Source: Alterluteimonas quercicellularis (lineage in GTDB: Bacteria; Pseudomonadota; Gammaproteobacteria; Xanthomonadales; Xanthomonadaceae). From it: a DNA stretch of 64,000 nucleotides. Below the pieces are notes generated by a model, which was given only the letters and a program-made list of their open reading frames with translations, did no database searches and was not told the origin of the DNA. The stretch spans positions 1 through 64,000 of the forward strand of contig NZ_JAIWPR010000034.1 in the NCBI RefSeq assembly GCF_021191635.1, given 5' to 3'. The stretch's first letter is position 1. Each line of letters begins with the position of its first letter. Shown here piece after piece: positions 35,537-47,349 of the stretch. The position numbers and the translations under genes were made by a program.

Positions 35537-37627
35537 TCAGTGGCGGACTTCGGGCGAATGGGCCCGGAGCGCCTCGGCGAGGCCCGGCACGATGTCGGCC
35601 CCCTGCGGGACCTGGATGCTGGAACCGGCGAAACCGTCGCCGATCGGCTCGGCGCGGCCGCCCAGGCAGGTCGAGAGGAAGCCCTCGGCGACCGCGTTGA
35701 AGGCCTTGCTGTTCTCGGGGCGGGCGAAGCCGTGGCCCTCGTCCGGGAACAGCACGTAGGTGACCGGGATGTCCCTGGCGGTCATCGCCTCGACGATCTG
35801 GTCGCTCTCGGCCTGCTTGACGCGCGGATCGTTGGCGCCCTGCCCGATCAGCAGCGGCCGGGCGATGCGATCGGCGCGGCCGAGCGGCGAGCGCTCGGTC
35901 AGCCAGTCCCGACCCGCCTCGGTGCGCGGATCGCCCATGCGCCGCGCGAGCTGCTCGAAGAAGCTGGCCCAGTACGGCGGCACGGTGGCGAGCAGGGTGT
36001 TGAGGTTGGCGGGGCCGACGATGTCGACGCCACAGGCGAAGGTCTCCGGGGTGAAGGTCAGCCCGACCAGCGTCGCGTAGCCGCCGTAGCTGCCGCCCAT
36101 GATCGCGACCTTGTCGGCGGTGGTGACGCCGCTGTCGACGGCCCACCGCACGGCGTCGATCAGGTCGTCGTGCATCTTGCCGGCCCACTCGCCGTTGCCG
36201 GCGTTGGTGAACTCCTTGCCGAAGCCGGTGGAGCCGCGGAAGTTGACGCTGAGTACCGCGTAGCCGCGGTTGGCCAGCCACTGGTCCATGGCGCTGTAGC
36301 CGTAGCCGTCGCGCGCCCACGGCCCGCCGTGCACCAGCAGCACCATCGGCACCGGCGCGTCCGCGCGTCCGTCGGCGTCGGCATCGGCGTGCGGCGGCAG
36401 GGTGAGGTAGCTGACCAGCGTCAGCCCGTCGCGCGACTTCAGCTCCAGCGGCCACATCGGCACCAGCGGCTTGCCGTCCAGCGCCGGGCGGCCGGAGAAC
36501 AGCCGGGTCGGGGTGCCGGCGCCGCCGCCGGCCGGCCGGTCGTAGCGGTAGTAGACGACCGGCGATTCCGCGGCGGAGTAGGCGACCAGCCAGGTGCGGT
36601 CGTCGAGCGTGCGGCTGTTGATCGAGACCTCGCCGGGCCCGATCGCCTTCAGCGCGTCGAGATCGGCCGAGATCGACGCGTCGATCGCGGTCCACTCGTC
36701 GCGCAGGTAGTTCACCGACACCGCCTGCACCGCGCCGGTGCGCGGGTCGGCCAGGCTGCCGCCGACGTCGGCGCGGGCGTCCTCGTGCAGCAGTGTCTTC
36801 TCGCCGCTGGCGGTGTCCACCGCGAACAGCGCCGCGGTGTCGCGCCCGCGCGAATCGCGCATGTACAGCGTGGCGCCGTCGACGCTCAGCCCGGCCGGCC
36901 CGGTGCCGAGCACGTCCTCGAACGGGATGTCCTCGCGCACCCGCCAGGCCGCGCCCTCGCGCTGCAGCAGGTCCTGGCCGCCGTCCGGGCGCGAGCGCAG
37001 CGCGTAGCGCAGGCCGTAGTCGGCGTCGGCGAAATAGCCGGCGATCTGCGCATCGTTGCGCTCGACCAGCGTGCGCTCGCCGGTCGCCAGATCGACGCGG
37101 TAGAGGTCGTGCCACTGCGCGTCGCGGTCGTTCATGCCGACCAGGATCGCGTCCGGCTGGCGGTGGCTCACCGCGACCACGTCGGCGGTGGTCTTCTCGT
37201 AGGGCGTGAGGTCGCGGCTCTCGCCGCTGGCGAGGTCCACGGCGTAGAGGTGGAAGTCCTCGTCGCCGCCGGTATCGCGCAGGTAGAGCAGGGTGTCGGG
37301 GCGGTAGGACCAGAAGTACTGGCGGATGCCGCGGGCGTCGTCGCGGGTGACCGCGCGGGCGGCAGCCGGGTCGCCCGCAGGCGCGACCCAGACGTTGAGC
37401 ACGCCGTCCAGCGGCGCGACCCAGCTCAGGTACTTGCCGTCGGGGCTGATCTGCACGTTGGCGCGCTCGGGATTGCCGAACAGCGCCTCGCGCGGGATCA
37501 GCTCGACCTGTTCGAGCGCGACGGGCTTGGCGGCGGGCCCGGCCGCGGCCGGTGCGTCGGCGGCCTGGCGGTCGCCGCACGCGGCGAGCGCGATCGCGAT
37601 GCCGGCCGCGAGCATGAGGTGGCGCAT
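35537..37627 (-). CDS. S9 family peptidase, lipoprotein (copy B)
   Basis: 696 residues, paralogous to copy A over the whole length, with identical blocks such as ELIPREALFGNPER, RDDARGIRQYFWSYRPDTLLYLRDTGGDEDFHLYAVDL and PHADADADGRADAPVPMVLLVHGGPWARD. The lipobox is IALAACGDR. Catalytic GGSYGGYA, NDPRV and EGHGFARPEN are all intact, so both copies should be active. The greatest difference is in the propeller and the Gly-rich linker. It lies 83 bp before copy A on the same strand, so the pair may be an operon. Confidence 0.93.
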   Translation of the reverse strand: MRHLMLAAGIAIALAACGDRQAADAPAAAGPAAKPVALEQVELIPREALFGNPERANVQISPDGKYLSWVAPLDGVLNVWVAPAGDPAAARAVTRDDARGIRQYFWSYRPDTLLYLRDTGGDEDFHLYAVDLASGESRDLTPYEKTTADVVAVSHRQPDAILVGMNDRDAQWHDLYRVDLATGERTLVERNDAQIAGYFADADYGLRYALRSRPDGGQDLLQREGAAWRVREDIPFEDVLGTGPAGLSVDGATLYMRDSRGRDTAALFAVDTASGEKTLLHEDARADVGGSLADPRTGAVQAVSVNYLRDEWTAIDASISADLDALKAIGPGEVSINSRTLDDRTWLVAYSAAESPVVYYRYDRPAGGGAGTPTRLFSGRPALDGKPLVPMWPLELKSRDGLTLVSYLTLPPHADADADGRADAPVPMVLLVHGGPWARDGYGYSAMDQWLANRGYAVLSVNFRGSTGFGKEFTNAGNGEWAGKMHDDLIDAVRWAVDSGVTTADKVAIMGGSYGGYATLVGLTFTPETFACGVDIVGPANLNTLLATVPPYWASFFEQLARRMGDPRTEAGRDWLTERSPLGRADRIARPLLIGQGANDPRVKQAESDQIVEAMTARDIPVTYVLFPDEGHGFARPENSKAFNAVAEGFLSTCLGGRAEPIGDGFAGSSIQVPQGADIVPGLAEALRAHSPEVRH

Positions 37628-37740
37628 GGTGTTTCCCCCTGGGTGTCGATCACATGAACGACGACGCTATCGTCACGGCGACGGGGGCGTGTTGGATTCG
37701 CGTTAATCCGGGTGGGTGACCGATGGCAGGGGCTGGGCCG

Positions 37741-39255
37741 TCAGGCCGCCATCGCGGGTCCGTCGATCGAGAAGCCTCGATAGGCCAGGGCTTCGGTCAG
37801 GTGCGCGGTGCCGATCGCGTCGCAACCGTCGAGGTCGGCGATGGTGCGGGCCACGCGCAGGCAGCGGTGCATGGCGCGTGCGGACAGTTGCAGCGATTCG
37901 ACCGCGCGCTCCAGCAGGCGCTGGTCGGCGGCGTCGAGCCGGCAGGTCGCCAGCGTGGCCGCTTGGTCCAGGCGCGCGTTGCAGCAACCGGCGCGCGTCT
38001 GCTGGCGGGCACGCGCGATCTCGACGCGATGGCGGATCGTCGCGCTCGCCTCGCCTGGCGGCGCATCGGGCCGCAGCTCGGACACCGGCAGCCGGGGAAT
38101 CTCGAGCTGCAGGTCGATGCGGTCCAGCAGGGGGCCGGAGATGCGCGCGCGGTAGCGCCGGATCGCCTCGGGCGGGCAGCGGCAGCGGCCGGACGCGTCG
38201 CCCGCCCAGCCGCAGGGGCAGGGATTCATCGCCGCCACCAGCTGGAAGCGGGCCGGGAACTCGGCTTGGCGGGCGGCGCGCGAGATCGTGACCACGCCCG
38301 ATTCCAGCGGCTCGCGCAGCACCTCCAGGGCGCGGCGTTCCCACTCCGGGAGCTCGTCGAGGAACAGCACGCCGTGGTGGGCCAGCGACACCTCGCCCGG
38401 GCGCGGTTCGCCGCCCCCGCCCACCAGCGCCACCGCGCTGGCGGTGTGGTGAGGCGCGCGGAACGGGCGCGTGCGCCAACGCGCGGGGTCGAGCCCGCGG
38501 CCGCTCACCGAGGCCACGGCGGCCGCCTCCAGCGCCTCGTCCTCGGCGGGCGCGGGCAGCAGGCCGGGCAGGCGCGAGGCGAGCAGGGTCTTGCCGCAGC
38601 CGGGCGGCCCCACCAGCAGCAGGTGGTGGCCGCCGGCGGCGGCGATCTCCAGGGCGCGCCGGGCACGCTGCTGGCCGCGGACGTCGCGCATGTCCGGCGC
38701 GGCGACCGCCGCCGCGGGCGGCGCGACGCCGGCCGGCAGCGCCTTGCGCCCGTGCAGCATCGCGCAGACCTCGAGCAGGGTCCGCGCCGCCAGCACCTCC
38801 ACTTGGCGCGCCAGCGCCGCCTCGGGCGCGTTGGCCGCCGGGACGACCATCCGACGGCCGCTGCCGGCGGCGGCCAGCGCGGCGGGTAGCGCGCCGTCGA
38901 CCGGGCGCAGCTCGCCGGTCAGGCCCAGCTCGCCGAGGAACTCGGTGTCGCGCAGCGATTCGACGGGGATCTGGCCGCTGGCGGCGAGGATGCCCAGGGC
39001 GATCGGCAGGTCGAAGCGGCCGCCGTGCTTGGGCAGGTCCGCCGGGGCCAGGTTGACGGTGATGCGGCGCGCCGGGAACTCGAACTGCGCGCACTGGATG
39101 GCTGCGCGCACCCGGTCCTTGGCTTCGCGCACGGCCGCCTCCGGCAGGCCGACGATCGACATGGCGGGCAGGCCGCCGGCGAGGTGGACCTCGACCTGCA
39201 CCGCAGGCGCGGCCACCCCGGCACGCGCGCGTCCATGCACGAGTGCGAGTCCCAT
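37741..39255 (-). CDS. comM: ComM/YifB family AAA+ ATPase
   Basis: 504 residues. The N-terminal Lon-like domain (GLPEAAVREAKDRVRAA), Walker A G216PPGCGKT223, Walker B LFLDELPEW and the Mg-chelatase-like C-terminal domain with AMNPCPCGWAG and CRCPPE (a Cys cluster) are complete. ComM is a hexameric branch-migration helicase that integrates incoming DNA in natural transformation. It follows ubiK by 12 bp, an order conserved in Pseudomonas and relatives. Confidence 0.95.
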   Translation of the reverse strand: MGLALVHGRARAGVAAPAVQVEVHLAGGLPAMSIVGLPEAAVREAKDRVRAAIQCAQFEFPARRITVNLAPADLPKHGGRFDLPIALGILAASGQIPVESLRDTEFLGELGLTGELRPVDGALPAALAAAGSGRRMVVPAANAPEAALARQVEVLAARTLLEVCAMLHGRKALPAGVAPPAAAVAAPDMRDVRGQQRARRALEIAAAGGHHLLLVGPPGCGKTLLASRLPGLLPAPAEDEALEAAAVASVSGRGLDPARWRTRPFRAPHHTASAVALVGGGGEPRPGEVSLAHHGVLFLDELPEWERRALEVLREPLESGVVTISRAARQAEFPARFQLVAAMNPCPCGWAGDASGRCRCPPEAIRRYRARISGPLLDRIDLQLEIPRLPVSELRPDAPPGEASATIRHRVEIARARQQTRAGCCNARLDQAATLATCRLDAADQRLLERAVESLQLSARAMHRCLRVARTIADLDGCDAIGTAHLTEALAYRGFSIDGPAMAA

Positions 39256-39267
39256 GGCGAGGAAACG

Positions 39268-39543
39268 CTAGTGGGCGGGCGCGCCCGGCTGGCCGCCGCG
39301 GGCCAGTTCGGCTTCGAGCCACTGCACGGCCTGTTCCAGCGCCTCGAGCTTCTCGCGGGTGCGCAGCAGCACCGCGCGCTGCACCTCGAACTCCTCGCGG
39401 GTGACGAGGTCGAGCTTGCCGAGGCCGGACTGCAGGACCGCCTTGAAGTTCTCCTGGATCTCGTCGCGGCTGTCGCGCAGCGAGGCGGGCACCAGGCCGC
39501 TCAGGCGGCGGGCGAGTTCGTCGATGTGGTTGAGGTCGATCAT
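39268..39543 (-). CDS. ubiK: Ubiquinone biosynthesis accessory factor UbiK
   Basis: 91 residues from the ATG at 39543. An amphipathic N-terminal helix (MIDLNHIDELARRLSGLVP) and a long C-terminal coiled coil (VLLRTREKLEALEQAVQWLEAELAR) match the BMFP/YqiC family. UbiK binds UbiJ, whose gene lies at 20827 in this window. The small size is normal. It is divergent from glnK and upstream of comM. Confidence 0.92.
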   Translation of the reverse strand: MIDLNHIDELARRLSGLVPASLRDSRDEIQENFKAVLQSGLGKLDLVTREEFEVQRAVLLRTREKLEALEQAVQWLEAELARGGQPGAPAH

Positions 39544-39665
39544 GGGGGAGCCTCCGGGTTCGATCCCAGCATGCATGGACTCGGGCGGAAGCGCCGTCGG
39601 GGCGGGGCGCGAAATGCCGTAGGAATAGTCCGAATGGTCGGGATCGATGGGTCGCCGCATTGTAA

Positions 39666-40064
<399 letters not shown>

Positions 40065-40098
40065 CGGCCGCCGCGCGCCGGCGCGGGGCCGTGCGACT

Positions 40099-40941
40099 TC
40101 AGTCCAGCGCAGCGGCGACGAACGGCGGCAGCGCCTGCGCGCCGCGATGCACGTCGGCGCTGTAGTAGCGGGTCTCGAACGCCTTGGCGCGCGCGTCGGC
40201 GTCGCGGAAATCGAAGCCGCCGGCCTTGCGCGCCAGCGTGCACGACCACCAGCCGGTCGGGTAGCAGGGCTGCGGGAACGGCAGGGTCTGGAACGCGGCG
40301 AAGCCCGCGGCGCGCATCTCGCCGCGCATCTCGGCGATGAGGTCGAGCAGGGCCAGCGGAGACTCCGACTGCTGCACCAGCAGCCCGTCGGCCTTCAGCG
40401 CGCGGAAGCAGGAGGCGTAGAAGGCGCGGTTGAACAGCCCTTCCGCGGGGCCGACGGGATCGGTCGAGTCGACGATGACGAGGTCGAGGCTGCCGGCGGG
40501 CGCGTTGGCCATGTAGGCGATGCCGTCGTCGAACAGCAGCTCGGCGCGCGGGTCGCCGTTGGACTCGCACAGTTCCGGGAAGTGCTTCTCCGACATCCGC
40601 GTGACCTGCTCGTCGATGTCGCACTGCACCGCGCGCTCCACGCCCGGGTGCTTGAGCACTTCGCGCAGGGTGCCGCAGTCTCCGCCGCCGATGATGACCA
40701 CGCGCTTCGGGTCCGGGTGGGTGAACAGCGCCGGGTGCGACATCATCTCGTGGTAGAGGAAGTTGTCGCGCGAGGTCAGCATGACCGCGCCGTCGATCAG
40801 CATCAGCCGGCCCCAGTCGGTGGTCTGGTAGATCTCGATCTTCTGGAACGGCGACTGCACCTCGTCGAGCTTGCGCTCGATGCGGAAGCCGATGGACGAG
40901 CCGGTGCGCTCGAAGGGCTCGTGGAGCCAGGGGTCGGTCAT
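40099..40941 (-). CDS. speE: Spermidine synthase
   Basis: 280 residues. The methyltransferase-like fold motif VVIIGGGDCGTLREVLKH binds decarboxylated S-adenosylmethionine; catalytic and binding acids are in LMLIDGAVMLTSRDNFLYHEM and IVDSTDPVGPAEGLF. PTGWWSCTLA is the C-terminal family block. It transfers an aminopropyl group to putrescine. It is convergent with glnK and divergent from the M48 protease that precedes speA. Confidence 0.97.
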   Translation of the reverse strand: MTDPWLHEPFERTGSSIGFRIERKLDEVQSPFQKIEIYQTTDWGRLMLIDGAVMLTSRDNFLYHEMMSHPALFTHPDPKRVVIIGGGDCGTLREVLKHPGVERAVQCDIDEQVTRMSEKHFPELCESNGDPRAELLFDDGIAYMANAPAGSLDLVIVDSTDPVGPAEGLFNRAFYASCFRALKADGLLVQQSESPLALLDLIAEMRGEMRAAGFAAFQTLPFPQPCYPTGWWSCTLARKAGGFDFRDADARAKAFETRYYSADVHRGAQALPPFVAAALD

Positions 40942-41073
40942 GCGGGCGTCTCGTGGCGGGCGGGGAACGGCGGGCGCGGAGCGGGGCCGTCGCGGGGGCG
41001 CGCATTGTAGCGAAGCGCGGCGGCGGCGGGCCGTCTACGATACGCGGCGGGGGATGACGGAACGGGGGCGGAC

Positions 41074-42918
41074 ATGGCGTCGGTGCAGGCGTATCGGGGA
41101 TTGGTGGAACGGCTGGAGGCGGAGGCGCGCGAGGCGCCCGGCCGCTACCGGGCGAAGGTGGCGCTGCTGGCGGCGCTGGGGTTCGCGGTGCTGGGCGGCG
41201 CGGTGCTGGCCGCATTCGGCATGTCGGCGGGGCTGGTGCTGGCGCTGCTGGCGATCAGCCCGCTGCTGCTGCTCAAGCTGGCCAAGCTGGTGTGGATCCC
41301 GGTCGCGCTGGGCTGGCTGCTGCTGCGCGCGCTGTGGGTGCGGCTGTCGCCGCCGGAAGGCCACCGGCTGCAGGCCCACGAGGCGCCGCTGCTGCGGGCC
41401 GAGGTCGAGCGGCTGCGCGCGCAGACGCGGGCGCCGCGGCTGGCCGGCATCGTGATCGACGGCGAGTTCAACGCCGCCGCGTCCAGCGTGCCGCGGGCGA
41501 TGGGCCTGCTCGGCCACCGGCACTACCTGGTGCTGGGCCTGCCGCTGATGCAGTCGCTCGGGCGCGAGCAGTTCGCCGCGGTGGTCGCCCACGAGTTCGG
41601 GCACTTCGGCGGCGGCGACGCCCGCTTCTCCGGCTGGATCTACCGGGTGCGGGCGAGCTGGTACCGCCTGCTGGACGCGCTCGCGGCGCAGCGCTCGGGC
41701 TTCAACGCGCCGTTCGTGAAGTTCTTCGGCTGGTATGCGCCCTACTTCGACGCCTACAGCTTCGTGCTGGCGCGCGCCAACGAGTACCGGGCCGACGCCG
41801 CGGCGTCGCAGGCGGTCGGCGCGCGCGCCGTCGGCGAGGCGCTGGTCCGCTGCGAGCTGGGCGCGCTGCGGCTGCAGCGCGACTTCTGGCCGGCGCTGGA
41901 GCGCTCGATCCCGGAGCGCGCCGCGCCGCCGCCAGGGCTCTACCGGGACATGGCCGCCAGCCTGCGCGGCGAGGGCGATCCCGCCTGGCTGCCGCAGCTG
42001 CTGGCGCGTCCTTCCGACTACGAGGACACCCACCCCACGCTCGCCCAGCGCCTGGCCGCGCTGGGCGTGGAGGCGGGCGCGGCGGCGGCACCGGCGCCGA
42101 GCGCGGCCGAGGCGCTGCTCGGCGAGCTGCTGCCGGTGCTGGAGGCGCGCTTCAGCGAGGACTGGCGCGAGGGCGTCGCCCCGGTGTGGGAGGAACGGCA
42201 CCGCCGGCACGCGCAGGAGGTCGCGCGGCTGGAGGCGCTGGAACGCTCGACGTCGCGCAGTCCCGACGAGGACGTGGAGTACGCGCGCCTGAGCGTGGCG
42301 CTGCGCCCGGAGGCCGACGCGCTGGCCCTGTTCCGGGCGGCGCTGGCGCGCGCGCCCGACCGCGCCGACGCGCACGGCCAGCTCGGCGTGCTGCTGCTCG
42401 AACACGGCGACGCGGCCGGCGTCGGGCACCTGAAGGAGGCCATGCGGCTGGACCCGGGCTGCACGGACGTCGCGCTGCACCACCTGGAACTCCACTACCG
42501 CCGCACCGGCGACGATGCCGGCCTGGACGAGGTGCGCGCGCGCTGGGCCCGGCTCGACGCGGAGCGCGCGCGCTCGGCGCATGCGCGCGGCGTCCTGACC
42601 CTGCGCGATGCGTTCCTGCCGCACTGCCTGGACGGGCCGCAGCTGGAAGCGCTGGAAGCGGCGCTGGCCGGCGTCGGCGGGATCGGCGCGGCCTGGGTGG
42701 CGCGCAAGCGCATCGACGCCGATCCCGACGGCCTGCCGCACTTCGTGCTGCTGCTGAAGTGGCGCGGCCTGGTGGCGCGCGAATCGCCGAAGCTGCAGGC
42801 GGTGGCGGACGCGCTGGACCTGCCCGGGTCCTTCATCGTGGTCACCGCTGCCGGCCGCCGCATGGTGGCGCGGCGGCTGCGCAAGGCCGCGGGCGAGCCG
42901 CTGCGGCCGGGGCGCTAG
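41074..42918 (+). CDS. M48 family metalloprotease with C-terminal TPR-like region
   Basis: 614 residues. Two membrane segments (about 27-50 and 53-85), then the peptidase domain with HEFGH (H173, H177) and a distal NEYRADAAA glutamate. The C-terminal third (about 390-540) has helical TPR-like repeats (ALFRAALARAPDRADAHGQLGVLLLEHGD). It probably cleaves membrane or envelope proteins. It is divergent from speE and 33 bp ahead of speA, an arrangement seen in Xanthomonas relatives. Confidence 0.92.
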   Translation: MASVQAYRGLVERLEAEAREAPGRYRAKVALLAALGFAVLGGAVLAAFGMSAGLVLALLAISPLLLLKLAKLVWIPVALGWLLLRALWVRLSPPEGHRLQAHEAPLLRAEVERLRAQTRAPRLAGIVIDGEFNAAASSVPRAMGLLGHRHYLVLGLPLMQSLGREQFAAVVAHEFGHFGGGDARFSGWIYRVRASWYRLLDALAAQRSGFNAPFVKFFGWYAPYFDAYSFVLARANEYRADAAASQAVGARAVGEALVRCELGALRLQRDFWPALERSIPERAAPPPGLYRDMAASLRGEGDPAWLPQLLARPSDYEDTHPTLAQRLAALGVEAGAAAAPAPSAAEALLGELLPVLEARFSEDWREGVAPVWEERHRRHAQEVARLEALERSTSRSPDEDVEYARLSVALRPEADALALFRAALARAPDRADAHGQLGVLLLEHGDAAGVGHLKEAMRLDPGCTDVALHHLELHYRRTGDDAGLDEVRARWARLDAERARSAHARGVLTLRDAFLPHCLDGPQLEALEAALAGVGGIGAAWVARKRIDADPDGLPHFVLLLKWRGLVARESPKLQAVADALDLPGSFIVVTAAGRRMVARRLRKAAGEPLRPGR

Positions 42919-42951
42919 AATCTACCGCCCTGCCGCCTCCCGGATCCGCCC

Positions 42952-44841
<1,890 letters not shown>

Positions 44842-44886
44842 GGGGGCCGGACGTCCAGGGCCGCATCGGTCTGCGCCTCGGTTCCG

Positions 44887-45037
44887 CAGGAGCGCGCTCG
44901 CGCGCGACCTGGCAAGGTGCGACCGGATCCCACGGCAGAAGAAGAACGCGTCGCCACGCGCGGATGGCGGCGAACCAAGACCGGCATCGCTTTTCGGGAG
45001 TGGCGGAAGAAGCTGTCGCGCGCGAGCGCGCTCCTAC
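44887..45037. repeat. 151-bp element with 21-bp perfect terminal inverted repeats
   Basis: AGGAGCGCGCTCGCGCGCGAC (44888-44908) is perfectly inverted at 45015-45035, around a core of about 105 bp with no ORF. The arms are those of the dispersed repeat family. The right end contains the stop codon of the SDR gene (TAG, 45036-45034 on the minus strand). The layout is MITE-like, but target duplications were not identified. Confidence 0.7.
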
Positions 45038-45789
45038 GATTTGTTGCGGTCGACCTGGAAGCCGGCGAAGGACTGGCTGACCGGCATGATCTCGAGCCGG
45101 TTGATGTTGAGGTGCGGCGGCAGCGTGGCGACGTGGAAGATCTGCTCGGCGATGTCCTCGGCGGTCATCGGGCCGGCGCCCCGGTACAGCGCGTCCGAGG
45201 CGGCCTGGTCGCCGTGGGTGCGCACCAGGGTGAACTCGGTCTCGGCCATGCCCGGCTCGATCGCGGTCACCCGCACGCCGGTGCCGTGCAGGTCGGCACG
45301 CAGGCCCAGCGAGAACTGGCTGACGAAGGCCTTGGTGCCGCCGTAGACGTTGCCGCCCGGGTAGGGGTAGATGCCGGCCACGGAGCTGACGTTGACGATC
45401 GCGCCGCGGCGGGCGATCAGGCCCGGCAGCAGGCGATGGGTCAGCGTGGCCAGCGCGGCGACGTTGGTGTCGATCATCGTGCGCCAGTCCTCCAGGCTCG
45501 CGCGCTGCGCCGGCGCGGTGCCGAGGGCGAGGCCGGCGTTGTTGACCAGCACGTCGATGTCGCGGAACGCTTCCGGCAGCGCGTCGATCGCGGCGGCCAT
45601 GGCCTCGGCGTCGCGCACGTCGAACGCGGCCGCGTGCACGCGCTCGGCGCCGTGCGCGTCGACCAGCGCCTGCAACCGCTCGGCGCGGCGTCCGCAGGCC
45701 ACGATGCGCCAGCCCGCGCGGGCGAAGCGATCGACGGTGGCGCGGCCGAAGCCGGAGGTGGCGCCGGTGACGAGGAGGGTGGAGGTCAT
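45034..45789 (-). CDS. YdfG-type NADP-dependent short-chain dehydrogenase
   Basis: 251 residues. TGATSGFG (about 8-15), NNAG, SS and YGGTK are the SDR motifs; the C-terminal NRLEIMPVSQSFAGFQV is the YdfG/serine-type 3-hydroxy acid dehydrogenase ending. It probably oxidises L-allo-threonine or 3-hydroxypropionate-type acids. The last codons RNKS and the stop TAG merge into the palindromic repeat. The start overlaps the stop of the upstream gene by ATGA. Confidence 0.9.
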   Translation of the reverse strand: MTSTLLVTGATSGFGRATVDRFARAGWRIVACGRRAERLQALVDAHGAERVHAAAFDVRDAEAMAAAIDALPEAFRDIDVLVNNAGLALGTAPAQRASLEDWRTMIDTNVAALATLTHRLLPGLIARRGAIVNVSSVAGIYPYPGGNVYGGTKAFVSQFSLGLRADLHGTGVRVTAIEPGMAETEFTLVRTHGDQAASDALYRGAGPMTAEDIAEQIFHVATLPPHLNINRLEIMPVSQSFAGFQVDRNKS

Positions 45790-46367
45790 GGGGTATCGTC
45801 CTTCGCTGCGCGCGCACGCGCGCGCAGCGCGTCCAGCGTGTCGTGGGAGATCTCGCGCCGGGCGACCACCCGGCCGACGTCGACGTCGATGAGCAGGTAG
45901 CGCGGATAGCGGGCGGAGTACCCGGCGTGGTCGTCGCTGCCGCGCTCGCCCAGCGGCACGATCAGCCCGCCGCTGTACCAGCGCGCGGCGACGGGCGCCC
46001 GCTGGCCGGGGAAGAACGCGTCCAAGGGCACCTCGGGCGGGTCCTTCGAGCAGGCGCCGGCCACCAGCCGGTCCAGCCGCAGCTCGTCGTCCTCGATCGT
46101 CCACCAGGCCTTGTAGCCGCGCATGTTGCCGGTGCAGGCGCCCAGCGCCGGCGCGAACAGGCGCCGGAAGGTCGCCCAGTGCGCGGGCTCATCCAGCAGG
46201 ACGCCGAACGGCTCGGCGTACAGCGGACGCGTCTGTCCGTCCACCACGATGGCATCGGGGATCTGCTCGGTGGCGGCGGCGTAGGGCGGCAGGCCCAGGC
46301 CGAGCAGGGCCAGCAGGACCAGGCCTGCGCGGGAGCGGCGATGTACGCGGTGCCGGCGACGTTCCAT
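45786..46367 (-). CDS. Exported protein of unknown function
   Basis: 193 residues from the ATG at 46367; an upstream ATG at 46394 is possible. A signal peptide (AGLVLLALLGLGLPPYAAA) is followed by a domain with FGVLLDEPAHWATFRRLFAPALGACTGNMRGYKAWW and LVAGACSKDP, whose two Cys may form a disulfide. No family recognised. It overlaps the SDR gene (ATGA), so they form one operon. Confidence 0.7.
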   Translation of the reverse strand: MERRRHRVHRRSRAGLVLLALLGLGLPPYAAATEQIPDAIVVDGQTRPLYAEPFGVLLDEPAHWATFRRLFAPALGACTGNMRGYKAWWTIEDDELRLDRLVAGACSKDPPEVPLDAFFPGQRAPVAARWYSGGLIVPLGERGSDDHAGYSARYPRYLLIDVDVGRVVARREISHDTLDALRARARAAKDDTP

Positions 46368-46456
46368 CCGATCTGCTTGCGGTGACCGGCGCATAGCTTA
46401 GCGCCGCCGGACCGTGCGCAAGCGCCGGCGCGGTGGCGACGCGCGCGCGGGGCGCG

Positions 46457-47224
46457 CTACTGCACCTTGATCGGCAGTGCCGGCAGGCCGCCGTTGTCGA
46501 GCTTCTGCTTGGCGTCGGCCAGCTCGGTGGCGCTGCCGTAGGGCCCCATGCGCACGCGGTACACGGTGCGGCCGTTGGCGTTGCCCGACTCCACCCGCGC
46601 CGACAGCCCGAGCAGGGCGATCCGCGCCTTCAGCGCTTCGGCGTCGCCGGAGGCGCTGAAGGAGCCGGCCTGCAGCAGGTAGCGCGCGCCGTCGGCGGCG
46701 GCCGGGGCCGAGGCCGTCGCCGCCGCGGCGGCGGCGGGTGCGGTCGGCGCGGTGGCGGCCGGCGTGGCGGCAGGCGAGGCGGCGGTGGCGGGCTGCGCCA
46801 GGTCGGCGGCGTCCTCACTGCGCTGCGCGGCCTCGCGCTGGCGGCGGGTCTCCTCCGCGCGCGCGCTGGCGGCCAGCTCGGCGTCGGTCATCGGCACTTC
46901 CTGGCCGGGCAGCACGGTGTAGAAGTCGTAGTCGGGCTCGGTGGCGGGCAGCGGCGCGTCGCCGGCGGCGGGCGCCGGACCGCCGCGCGAGGGCGCCGGC
47001 GCGGCAGCCGTGTCTTCCTCGGTGCCGGTGGCCGGCGCCGGCTGCGCGTCGGGATCGGCGCGCGGCCGGTAGAAGCCGTCCTCGCCGTCGGACTTGAGCA
47101 GCCGCGGCGCCAGCATGACCACCGCGATGGTCAACACGATGCCGATGACCATCCACGCCCAGCCGGGCAGGCCGCCCGAACCGCCGTTGCGTCGCGCCTG
47201 CGATCTGCCACGTCTTGCTGCCAC
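46457..47224 (-). CDS. SPOR-domain membrane protein (FtsN-like)
   Basis: 255 residues. A basic N-terminal segment and one membrane helix (WMVIGIVLTIAVVMLAPRLL), a long Ala/Pro/Glu-rich periplasmic linker (about 45-175), then a C-terminal SPOR domain (about 178-255: YLLQAGSFSASGDAEALKARIALLG, VYRVRMGPYG). SPOR domains bind denuded peptidoglycan at the septum. It follows argS, as in Pseudomonas, where an FtsN-like gene lies there. Confidence 0.9.
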   Translation of the reverse strand: MAARRGRSQARRNGGSGGLPGWAWMVIGIVLTIAVVMLAPRLLKSDGEDGFYRPRADPDAQPAPATGTEEDTAAAPAPSRGGPAPAAGDAPLPATEPDYDFYTVLPGQEVPMTDAELAASARAEETRRQREAAQRSEDAADLAQPATAASPAATPAATAPTAPAAAAAATASAPAAADGARYLLQAGSFSASGDAEALKARIALLGLSARVESGNANGRTVYRVRMGPYGSATELADAKQKLDNGGLPALPIKVQ

Positions 47225-47349
47225 GTCCTGCCGTTCCTCGCATCGTCGGCCGCGTCGCGACCGGAATCACGTTTCTAGTGTATGCCGAACCCGCCCGGCG
47301 CGCGCACCGGCGCCCTGAACGCGCCGGCCTGGAGCGGGCACGGCGCGCG

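Noticed and set aside
33366-37580. One minus-strand frame of 1404 codons spanning both S9 peptidase genes
   Set aside because: Only the part from 35453 down is the real copy A; the upstream part is an out-of-phase reading of copy B, open because GC-rich DNA has few stops.
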